The notes under the pieces are model-generated. The model made no database searches. It was not told the DNA's origin and saw only the letters and a list, made by a program, of their open reading frames with translations. A DNA stretch of 64,000 nucleotides, taken from positions 4,154,001 through 4,218,000 of the forward strand of contig OU452198.1 in NCBI GenBank assembly GCA_911728435.2, given 5' to 3'. The first letter of the stretch is position 1. Each line of letters opens with the position of its first letter. Of the stretch, positions 23,707-35,700 are shown piece after piece. The DNA comes from Apoderus coryli. Lineage: Eukaryota > Arthropoda > Insecta > Coleoptera > Attelabidae. The translations under genes and the position numbers were made by a program.

Positions 23707-24119
23707 ATGTATGAACCAACCGAATTTCTTCAGGACTTTTGGCTAAACGATAAATGACACCAAAAGCCCAATCTTGTCGAATGTCTTTCTCAGTTGAACG
23801 GTTTTTATCTCGTCACTCGCATATACATCCAAAACAGTAAAGCTAGATTACGCCGCCATCACGGGCATGTTTTACTTTAAATCTGTTGTTACTTATCTCA
23901 CTTGACTGATGAATATCTTTAACGTAAAATATTGTTCTGAATAGGTGGAAACATCAATCAGGCTCATATTTCTTCAAATATACATACAGCTCTCGGTGGC
24001 GGCTTGGCATATGAAGCAAGTGAGGCAACGCTTCATATAAATAATCAGTAAAATGAATAATAATAACAATATTTAATGTCTAACAGGCTTGCGCCCAATT
24101 ACAAGACAAGTTTTACATA

Positions 24120-24562
24120 AGGGTTATTCTTTCGTAGTGATTGATCTGAACCAAGTGAATGTGATTGTACTGAACTGAATATTTGGCGAAACCGAAAGAT
24201 CATCTTTTTTGTGATTGTCTTTCCCTTAACCTCGAAATCTTGTGAAAACAACCAAATCTGCTCTGAAAACTGGAAAATTATTTCTTCCATGATATTATTA
24301 TCCATGTTTTAAACTTTTGCAATATATTGGTTTGATTCGAAATCATATTCCAATTATTATCTCTCAATATTCAATACTTTTAGAGGTTAACTGTTAACTG
24401 AACGAACTAACCGGTACCTAGAGGTTGATCAGTAAGCGGCAAGGGGGGTAGGAATTTTAATCAGTTTGGTTGAAGTGACCGATGTCGAAAGAATACGCAC
24501 AATCGTGAATAAACTGACAATTTTCAGATTGTTCACTTAGTTCAGTACGAAAGAATAACCCT
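24120..24562. mobile_element. TIR MITE just outside the triplication
   Basis: Inverted ends: AGGGTTATTCTTTCGTA at the left and its exact inverse at 24546-24562. The similarity continues imperfectly inward (AAGTGAA and CTGAA blocks). Length 443 bp, no transposase frame. It begins only 15 bp after the last base shared by the array units, so it lies at the breakpoint of the triplication. Confidence 0.65.
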
Positions 24563-24709
24563 ATTAGCATAAGTTAATAATATATACATGTCAAACAAAT
24601 TTAATATGACAATCAAGTATCCACAGATCTCAAATATTCAGATAGTTTGCATTTGAACAATGATAGTTTACAGCTGAAAAAGTCAACATGTCTGTGCACG
24701 CTCAAACTG

Positions 24710-26635
24710 CCGCACAATATGCAGGCTCTGGTTACAGGAGTTACAAGGAGTCGAAGTTGAATCTATCCAGCAACTGTTGATGGTTAAATCCTCTCGCAGG
24801 GAAACGTCCGTCTATATCATATGTTTTTTAGGAACTTGCGCTGAACTCTCTCCAATCTGTCAATGTGAACACGGTAAATCGGTGAGCAAACCATTGACGC
24901 ATACTCTAATTTAGTTCTTACCAATGCCAGATACACCGATGTCAGGCAGTCAACACTACGGAATCCTGAGGTTGACCTCAAGACAAATCCCAGTGTCTTA
25001 AGTGCGGCCCGAGAAATATCTATAATGTGTTGGTTGAATGAAAGTGTAGAATCAACCACCGAGGTCCTTTGTCACCAAGTATCTTTCCAAAGATGTAACG
25101 TTAATTTCATAATTATGTTCATGGGGTGCCAGTCCTCTATAAAATGTCATGCACTTGCATTTATCGATATTCAAGGGTAAGCAGTTGACAGTGCACCACC
25201 GATGAAGGACATTTGAGTCATGCTGGAGAGCATGACTGTCCTCAGGACCGCATATAATTCGAAATACCTTTAAATCATCTGCAAACAGAAGGGAATCACG
25301 CGAAACATCCGAGACAATGTCGTTCACGAATATAGCAAAAATCAACGGAGCAAGATTGCTTCCCTGAGGAGCACCACTTGTAACAGAGAACCGGCGAGAT
25401 CTAAAACCGTTATATTGGACGAACTGGTTCCTGTTAGATAGGAATCAAAAAAACTCGCCAACCTATCACCAAAATCAATCTTATACATCTTAAATTTTAT
25501 TATGTTATGATCCAGACGATCAAAAGCCTGTGAAAAATCGGTATAAATAGTGTCAACCTGTTTGCCCTGACCGAGAGCTGGGATTGTAGTTTGTAGAAAT
25601 TCCACCAAGTTTGTTACGGTTGAACGCTTGTAGTTTGCTTCCATTTGCGAAAACATCTCGACTTTTCCATGATATCGCAGATGATCCCCTCCGGATAATG
25701 GTATCCGTATCTTGGTGAGGATACCGAAATCTTCCGCTATGGCCTCGCAGTTTTGGCACGCACATATCAAACATTGATCCCAATGACCCATACAAAGAAG
25801 ATACAGTCTCATCAATGTCATTAATACTATTCAAAGAGGACCAGTTATAAAGAAATATCTGGTCATACAAAAGGTTTAGATTTGCCTTTCGGAAATTGTA
25901 CATTTCAGAAAACTGATTGATTCGAAAATTTTTAAATAATGAGTTAGGTTTAACATAAAATTCGATATTCAATGTCGGATGATGTGGGTCCTCTTTGACT
26001 ATTGGCATAGAACTAGCCATTACGTCGCAGGTAAAGGTCGATAGGACCAAATCAAGAAGACGATTATTTGAGTTTCGAACACTCTTGTATTGTGTTAGAT
26101 TAATACCACAAATTCGTGAAGCGCGGCAGATTGTGCATTTATCAGATACGACTCAGGCTCCTGAGAAATGTTGAAATCGCCCACAACAATGAAAGGACAA
26201 TGATAGAGAAAACTTACTGATTCGAAATATTCAAATAGGTCGTTATAAGCCTGCATACCTGCGCCCGGCAGCACGTACACGCAATATAAATAATATGAGT
26301 AATTGTTAAGTCCAATTTTGCAGCAAACGAGATCGATTAGGGGTGAAATCCCAGGCGTAACGGGTACCATCTGCGATTGTATGTCGTGTCGTACGGCGAG
26401 CATTACGCCACCGCCTCTGGAGAGATTGACGGCTTCCAAGTCACGATCCTTTCGGTATATGTTGTAGTTATCGTCAAATAGTTCCGATGCGTATACATTC
26501 GATTGTAACCACGTCTCAGATATGGGAATTATTTGATATTCGCATGAGCTGACATGTTTATAAAAGTCATTTGTCATTTGAATGTCCAGATTACGTTTAA
26601 TTCCCGCCAGCCGCGTGTTCTGTCTCAATAGGCAT
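24710..26635 (-). mobile_element. Jockey/CR1-group LINE with endonuclease and RT, broken
   Basis: The 5' part (26628-26095) is an apurinic-type endonuclease: an ISETWL motif, YNIYRKDRD, a GGGVMLAVR segment and VVGDFN. The RT follows in shifted frames: YTDFSQAFDRLDH at 25530, PQGSNLAP-like sequence near 25360, and [11 protein letters not shown] at 25270, ending with YRVHIDRLERVQRKFLKNI. At least three frameshifts are present. The copy stops shortly after the RT thumb at about 24710. It is the same family as the LINE at 36842. It lies just 3' of the SETDB1 gene, on the same strand. Confidence 0.85.
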
Positions 26636-26777
26636 AAAGTAAAACATTTAATAAGTTCGAATGTTTAAAATTTAATACGTGGAACACATTTATGAATACA
26701 GTAATAAGACGCCTAAAATAAATTTTAATATGTACCTAATTATTTATTAACTTAAATAAAATTCGATATAAATTGAA

Positions 26778-29700
26778 CTAAAGCAATCTTCCTTTACATT
26801 CTAGCGATGCACAATAACAATACAAAACTCTACCGGGTACACTTCCAATATCGTAATTATAATTCCATGTCAATTCCGTACCAGCTCTAATAAACTGCGA
26901 TGAGAAAAATGCCACCCAAGGAAAACGTGGATCATGGGTATCGACAAAGACGTTTTGCACAAATACGTTGGGTGAACAGGAATGCTGAAACAGGAAACAG
27001 ATAATAAATCAATAAAACTATACTTCTAGATAAATGTCGCGTCAAAATTAACGTTTCTCTTCAAGCAACGTTGCTCTGAAGACGCTGGAAGATAAGCGAA
27101 ACTTTAGCTAGTGTCAATTTGACGCAAGATTTATCGAGAAGTACTGTTTCTATAAGTTTAATTGCCTGTGGAAGTTTAAGTTTCACAAGAAGATACTTTC
27201 CTAGAATTTATTTAAAAAAAAAGACTACATGGAGCATGAATGATATCTGCCTGATATTTATTATTTATCAATTTTAACAAAAAAGTTTAGAAGTTATGAT
27301 TAGAATAGTAACTGTGGGAATTTTAGTACAATGATGCAACTATATGAGCTCCTACTTACATTAAGAAATCGACCAATGTTTCCAGCATTTTTAGCATCCA
27401 TAATATAAATGTTATCTTTTTCATCCAGCCCAAATACTTCTCTCACTGAACGATATTTACTGCCCTTTTCATCAAGATCGGTGTTAGTTTTTGGATTAAA
27501 GCTTAATACTTCTCTGCCCTCTAAAACACAAAGAAAGTATTTACTTGCTTATCTCAACTATTTTTCTTGCAACCTTGGTTCAGGTGAACGGCACTGTCAC
27601 ATTATTTAATACCCCCAAGTTTTATTTAAATGGACAACAATGAGATGGAATTACATGTCTCAACTATTTAAATCCTAGTCTTTGGAAGCTGACTTTTATA
27701 ACGCCAATCTTTAACTCTGGTAATGTGTCTAAGCATCAATACCATGCCAAAGTTATAAATACTTGAAGCTGATATTGGAGGCCCAACAGTTTGTGTTTGT
27801 TTCACGAAGGTCAGCGACTTAAGTACTAGAATGACTTCGTGCGAGCCATCTACAGTGACTTTTCCAAGGCAATTCTCCCGGTGAATTCTTTGCGTATTAA
27901 TTAACAATGTTGGATTGAAAGCCTTATCATTGAGCACATTGCGGAGGTAGAGATTTATTTGTAGCATAGTTCCCTCCGTTTTAAGTTTAAGGCGTACCCC
28001 AGGGATCACATTTGGAGCCACTTCAATTGAATATTTGTCGTTGTTGATGCACAGTGATTTTAAGCCATTTGCAGATTATCTTAAATGGGGAACTGCTTTG
28101 AGTCACAGCTGCTGCTGGTGATCATGGATTAACGTTAAATATTTTTTCCCAAACAAATTATATAACAAATGTTGGGATTTCTTAAACCAGGATGAAGAAA
28201 ACCATCATATTACAATAGTATCACAAACTTACCGTCCTCATCATCGCTAATTGTCACTGTATCAATGCCTTTAGATAAGCTTTCAGCAATAGCTTTAACA
28301 TCCCTTTGTGACGATTCAAAATGTTCCTTTTTCACTTTGACCTTATCGTTTTCACGCTTATGCTGTTCCTCATCTCGTCTTTTGCGTAAACGCAATCTAC
28401 AAAATAACATAAACTTGTTGGTATTTTGATAGGACTCTTTCCTACTAATGATCTTACCTGACTCCCTCATCTTTTCCCTTGGCTATACGCGTTTCTTTCG
28501 ATGGCAGAAAATCATTATCGTCCATATACCGTTTACCGTAATTTTTACTTCGCCTGTGGTCAGTCACCTCCTCATCCTCCAGATCATCTTCCAACGGTGG
28601 ACTTTTCTCTTTATATTCCTCCTCTTCCATTACCTCTTCTTCATAATCTTCCTTGTATTTCTCTACAGTTTCGATGTAATCTAATTCGGCAAAATACTCG
28701 TCACCATATTCTAATCCATCCTATCACAAAGAAATTTCCGTTAAAACTCGACCAAACTGATTAAAACCGATTGGACTCTTACCTCATTTGCCATTTGTTC
28801 AGTATGCAACGTACCAGCATAAATGCATATAAATGTCCCTTGCGGTATGTCATTTAAACATCTAATTCCCCAACCCCGATTATGTGTCCTAAATACTTGG
28901 AGTTTAAGTGATAGTGGGTTCTGTACCACTCTATTCAAACAAGTTGAACTGCATTTACATCTGAAACAATGATTTCAAAATGTTGTAACTGATTTTGGCA
29001 AAAGGCATCTTGAAACTATGAACTTACCTTGGATTACATTCATAAATACCAGTAATAACTTGTTCTTGTAATCTCTTGTAAATGTAACCTACTGATATTG
29101 GATCAACATCTTTACCCATATACTTCACACCTTCTAATGTCATCTTCCAACATGCACATTTTGTTTTATCCTTAAAAAATCATTTCACAGTTATTTCTAT
29201 GCTAAAATGTTTTGCTATTTTTTTTTGAAATACACAACCTCAAGATAAACAGATAAAATCAGGAAATAGAAGACTGTGTACTCTGACGAGCTCATAATAA
29301 GACCGAAACGAATTCGTCAGACGCATGCCTCAGTCTGGTTACACAGAATCCGACTCTCTAATTTATTTCTTTATTTATTTACGGACAAAGTCCAGGAACT
29401 CATTAATCGGGGAGAAAAGGTCCAGTTCCAGGTCTGAACATTCATGGACCAAACATGTCCTAGGAATAAAACTTCCCCTGACGTAATTTGTCCGGTAATA
29501 TGCCTCGTGAAACATATGAGTCGCCCTAACAGCTCTGAGAGGAACATGGAGCCCAATCTGTGAGATTAGAATGATGTTATTAATAATTTTGTAAAATATG
29601 GTAAGGTCTCTCACGCTCCTCTGCATTATAATAGTAGACATGGTCAATAGATGGTGGGCGACGGAGCTTAAAATGATTCATTCTCAGGAAACGGTGCTGA

Positions 29701-32700
29701 ATCCTCTCGATATGAGCCACATGACAGGCATAGTGGGGGCTCCAAACCGTAGATGTGTATTCGAGATGAGGTCTGGCAAGCGATGTATATAACAATTTAA
29801 ATGTGTTCACAATGCTAATGTCTGCCGAGCAACACCTGACGAAGCCCAACATTTGCAAGGAACGCGATGGAGAATGCTGAATGTGATGACCGAAGCTCAA
29901 GTCCCTAACCGTGGTCCTGAACTCCAGGGCCGATTTGCCCATGAAGTAATCATGAAAAAGAGGACTTCTTGAACGAGTAAAATTGATACAAAAACACTTC
30001 GAGACGTTTAAATCTCGCACCAATGAACCAACCGAGTGACGTCCTCCTGCAAAAGATAGCAGTCGGTGACACCCCGAATCGTCCTATAACACTTGAGATT
30101 ATCAGCAAACAGCTTGAACTCACTATATAGAAAACATTGCTCTATGTCGTTAATAAACAGGTTGAACAATAGTGGGCCCAAGTGCGATCCCTGGGGAGCA
30201 CCAGAAGTGACCCTCACCGGCCGAGAATGAAACTAATTAAGTCGAACAACCTGAGTCCTACCTGACAGGTAGATCCTCAACCAGGAAAGCAGGGAATCTG
30301 CCACCCCGGCATCCTCAATATTGGAGAAGTCGGTATACAATTTATTCCTGATGTTCATGAAAAAAAAAACGAATCACTCGACTTTTTGAGCGTCCAAATA
30401 ATCCATTGATTGACGACATGTGTGTGAGCGCTCGCATTGTCTTGATAAAGAATGATCTGACGACGGGCGATTGTTTGTTTTCCTTATTTTGCCAATGACA
30501 TCCCCCCTAAATGATCATGTCATATTATGTATGCTGGTGGTACTAATGCTTAAGATTGCCTCGAAAAAAAGGTCGTTGCAATGACACAACCCTGCTTCAC
30601 ACCAGAAGGGCTCTCCCGGTCCGTTGCTGCTTTTATATTATCATGAAGGAGTCGAAGGATCCGGATGAATCTCTGGACACATCCGTTGAGCTTCAACATC
30701 CTCCACAGAGCATCACGGTTAACGGAGTCACCTTGACAAGATCTATAAAACCCATGTATAGAGGACGATTTTGTTCCCGTAACTTTTCCTGTATTTGCCT
30801 GGCACTAAATATCATGTCGGTTGTACTCCTGTTGGGTCTAAATCCATACTGTGTTTCCGGCAAGTAACCTTCCGAGAATGGGAGATGAAAATTGGACAAA
30901 ATTCTTGCAAGAACCTTTCCGACGATGGAGAGGAGAGAGATACCCCGATAGTTTCCACATACCCTTTCTTTAATATAGTGACAATTGAGACATTTCTGCA
31001 GGCACGGTTTCAGTGTTCCATATTTTGGTGATTAGAACATGAGAATGGTCCTCTGCCTTTAAAAAGCTTAGGAGGTATGCCATCAGAGCCAGCTGCTTTA
31101 ATTATGAGACGAGAGGTCCCATCGGTAGTGCCTTATTTTGACAATTTAGTGGCATTTCTTGTCAGGGATTGTATTGGAACTTTCGTGGAACCTTTGGAAC
31201 TCATTTTTAACTTAATTTTTAAGACACAAAAATACCCTGATGTATGGAAGCGGGCGAGGGTTGTTCCTGTTTTTAAATCAGGAGATAAGCCCCGTGTCTA
31301 TTCTGTCGAATTTCTCAAAGATATTTGAAACAATTTTATATGCGCGTATTTACAATGATCTGTGAAACGATATCTCTGTGTTTCAACATGGATTTATGAA
31401 TCATAGATCTACAATTACCAATCTTACACACATTACACAAGAGATATCGGAAACCTTGGATTGTAGTGGTCAAATGGATGTGGTATACACAGATTTTTCG
31501 AAGGCGTTTGATAGAATGGATCACGGTGTGTTGGTTAACAAGTTAAATCAATTTGGGTTCTCGAATGCCTTGCTTAGACTAATAGTGTCTTACTTGAGTG
31601 GCCGCAGTCAATTTGTTTATTATAGCGGACATACATCCAAAGACTATACAATGACATCAGGGGTTCCGCAGGGCTCCAATTTGAGTCCCCTGCTTTTTCT
31701 TTTATTTATCAATGACCTAGTCGAAACTATTCAGGCAGGAAAGCTTTTGTTTGCTGATGATCTTAAAATTTTTAAACCTATTACAACTAGGTTGCATTGC
31801 TTGGCGTTGCAGAGCGATCTTAATAACTTGTGCGACTGGTGTGACATAAACAAACTATCGCTAAATATAGCAAAGTGTAAATGCGTCATTTGTTTGTCCC
31901 GAGCAGACTTGGTTACTGACCTCGGAGTGATGTTCGATTCGAGACTCACATTTAATGAGCACATTAAAACCAGAATTCAGGAAGCAAGTCGTATGTATGG
32001 CTTCTTAGTGCGAAGTTGTAAGGGATTTGTGAGTGTCGATGCTCTTATTGCCGTTTATTTTGCCTATGTTCGCTCTAAATTAAAGTATGGATCTATCATT
32101 TGGTGCCCATTTTATTCATATCATAAGCAGTCATTAGAAAAAATACAACGTAGATTTTTGAAATCTTTGGTCTGGAAGCAGGATGGCGCTTATCCAACTC
32201 GAGGATACGATCAGGGACTTCTTTTAGCTCGATTTTCAATGCAGAGTCTTGAACTTCGTCGTGTTTTGTCATCTTTAATGTTTTTGTATAATATTCTCCA
32301 TAACAAGGTGGATTGTTCTTATATTCTTGCAAAACTAAACTTTAATATTCCCAGAATTTCCACTAGACACGATTGTTTGTTTAGATGTGAGCGTGCTAGG
32401 ACTAATGTTCTCTTGAGATCCCCACTCTATGTAATGACTGTTAAATTTAATGAATTGAGTCACTGTTTTGATATATTTTTTGATAGTGTTAGTAAATTAG
32501 AACGTGTTGTTCTTGCTGTTTTGGAATTTTGATGTTTTTTTTTTTAATTAAATCTAGAATTTAAGATATGAATGTAATAAAGTTGTTGTCCTAGGAATTG
32601 TCCTGTAAAGGGATTTTGTAAATCTGTGGGGCAATAAAGCTATTATTATTATTATTATTATTTAAACATATTTTGCATTTGTTAATTTAAGAATCAAGTT

Positions 32701-35700
32701 TTTCATTATAGTTTTACTGTATCTGTTTAAAATATAATAGAATCAAATAATTTTCTTGTAATTGGTTGTAACAATAAATAAATAAAAGATAAAGAAACGT
32801 AAAAACCATTTTTTTTTCAATACTTACTATACAATCATCATCGCAATCGCACCCACACAAAAAGTCAGTATCTAAATTCAGATGGACATCTTCCATCGGC
32901 ACTCGTTTAGTGGAATAATTGCAGAAATCTAACATTTCATTATTAAATCCATTAATAACTGGTATAGGAACTTGTTCCAAACCTACCAACGAATATTTTT
33001 ACACAATAATTATTCATATTGAAATTACTAAATTTGTTATATTACGAATTACCTCTCGAAAGATCTTTTGGATCTGGTGTACATTCCACACTGAATTCCG
33101 CCAAACATCGAACCATATGATTAAAATCAAACAAATCAACAGTCATTTCACTTTGAGTTTGCCGCAAATAGTAATGGATCTCACTTATATTACGTATCAT
33201 TCTTCCACATGGTGCTTTGTAGATTATTTCTTTACGTCCTCGGTCTTAAAGGAGTAACACAGTATTATTTTCACATAATCGCTGAATTTCTACAAATGTA
33301 AGTTTAAATTTACCTTTAAGTGTCATTCTAGCCCATCCGCAAAGCAAAGGCTTAGACAATGGATTATGTCCTCTTAGTTTTGCAAAGTTATGCGTCAAAT
33401 ACGCCTTGCAACCGATTCCGCATTCGTGTGGTTTATATTCCCGTTTTATTACCGCTTGATCTCTAGGTGTGAAATACTGTAAGCACAAATTTCAGACAAA
33501 CTGTTAACTAAAATGGAATCAACCCTCAAATCACTGTTTTAAGTTTAAGAAAAAACGATTCTAAATCCCTTACTGAGCATACTAAATCGTCTAAATGATA
33601 GATTACCATACGACCCTTCAGAGGACTAAAGAAGCTGAAACCTCGAAGTCCCAAGAAGAGTGTCTGCATCTCACATATTTCTTTTTAAATTAATGAACTC
33701 CAAGCTGGATTGCCCTGACCTCTTACAGGAAGTGAACCTCAACGTACCACTGGCATATACAAGGAACATGCACTTATTTAGAGTTCCCCAAACTCATACT
33801 AATTATGAGACGAGGGCTCCCGTAATCAGTGCATGCAATCTATGTAATAAGCATAAAATATCTGTTCATACCAATTTTTTTAGTAATAATTTAGTGGCAT
33901 TTAAACATAGGTTGCAGGCTCATTTAGTTAATTTAAGAATTTGATATTAAGTTGTTATTATAGTTTTAGTGTAGATTAAGTTCAATTGTTTATAGCATGG
34001 AATCAAAGAATTGTCTTGTAATTGGGTGTCACCTGTTAGACAATAAATAAATAAATATGGTTCTTGCTTTGTAGGTTCGGATAGATGGCGTATTCAACTA
34101 ATGCAAGGTTAGGAAGAGAGAAATTGGTTGATTGCATATGGATGCGCTGGATATGTTGGTCCTATTCGCTTCAAAATAAATAAATCTGGATCTTATCTTT
34201 ATTTCTATAACAAAATAATTTGTCCCAGAATACTGGGAAACTATACAAATACAGGAACACGGCAGAACATTTATAGGAAGACAGTTCCAAAGAGAAACTG
34301 CCCTTAGTCACCCTAATCTTCAACCAAAACGAGTTCCAGGCCGTGTAGATCTCCTCCAAAGCCAAACAAGTGTAAAATATGCCATGTGTTTTTACATACA
34401 GTTAAATATTCAGGTCAGGTCGTGGGTTACTTTTGTTGAAGCTCCTTTGAAGGGAAACATTTTTAAAGCAGTTCCCAAATCGTTAATTTTTTTATGAAAG
34501 TAATGTCATTAGAAAAGAGATGTGTGTGCTTTTATTATGGAAATCTACTCGCCTAAACAACATACCAACTTACGAAGTGCAACATATGCTCTGCTGCCCC
34601 ATTTTTTTTTGAAAATTTCATCACAAACATATTCCAGCTCATTTTCCTCAACAAACCCACACAATACACAATGTAACGGGTGATTTTTAGCAACTTTCTT
34701 TTTGGCAACACTGTTTTTGGGAGTGCAGCTGTTTCCGTGTGACATGTTACCGTTCAACATGTTCATTTTGGTCTATAATTTTATCATGAATCGACTTACA
34801 AACGAACAACGCTTGCAGATTATTGAATTTTCATGCATGGTTAAGAAAGAGCGTCGTACAATTCTTCCATTTTATGGTCAGTTGGGCAATCTTCTGAGGC
34901 AGCTATTCGGAATCTTGTTACATTATCGGACATTAAACCACCAACACGCATACGTAGAGTGCGGACAGAGGAAAATATCGCAGTTGAATCCGCCAGAAGC
35001 AATGTATATTGAAAAATGCACTGTTTGGTGTGGATTATAAGCCGGTGGCATGATTGGACCATACTTTATCAAAGACGACGAAGGCAGGAACGTTACTGTG
35101 AATGGCGATGATTACACATTTTTTTTGCCCAAAATGGAAGAGCTGGACTTGGCTAACATGTGGATTCAACAAGGCGGGGCCACATGCCACACATCACGCG
35201 AACCAATGCCCTAATTGAGAAGCGAATTTATTTCACGTTGGGGGCTGGTCAATTGACCTCCTAGATCGTGCGATTTAACGCCATTAGACTATTTTTTGTC
35301 GGACTATAATTAATCAATTAGACAAAGACCAAAAACTGAATTTTTTCCGGGTTATTAAATTATTATTCGGAAAAGAAATCACTTACCATTATTTTACTGG
35401 TAGGACCAGTGACATTCGTTGGTGTATTATTAACTTGCGGCAAAAATGGTACGATATTCGGTGGTGGCACAATCGCATTGGGCTTTGTCGTACTTTTCCT
35501 AGCCACAGCTCTAACATTCGGTGAAGTTTCCTGTTGTTGGTTTTGCACGAAATCATTGTTCCTGGTGTACTGAATAACAGTACCAGCTTCCGTCTGTGAA
35601 TAAAACAATTTTGAAAATGGACCTTAGGTTTGTACAATTAACTTACGTGTCCAATTTTTCTTGAGGCTCTTGAATGACCAACATGTCGGTGTGTCGCTGC

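Larger units (their letters stand above)
6376..24104. repeat. Tandem triplication, about 5.95-kb units
   Basis: Three units follow one another: 6376-12184, 12305-18139 and 18260-24104, with a common 120-bp filler between them. Landmarks repeat with periods of 5929 bp (unit 1 to 2) and 5955 bp (unit 2 to 3). Units 2 and 3 are almost identical. Unit 1 differs by many small changes in its first half (for example it lacks about 33 bp present near 13040-13080) but is nearly identical over its last 1.2 kb. Each unit carries the terminal KDM4 exon and the same ordered set of repeats, so the triplication post-dates those insertions. Left and right limits are where similarity stops on direct comparison. 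Confidence 0.95.

Noticed and set aside
33246..33313. Extension of SETDB1 exon 11 by reading through its donor
   Set aside because: The read-through frame ends in a run unlike the family, while the GTAAAT donor at 33313 leads in phase to the MBD exon at 33244.
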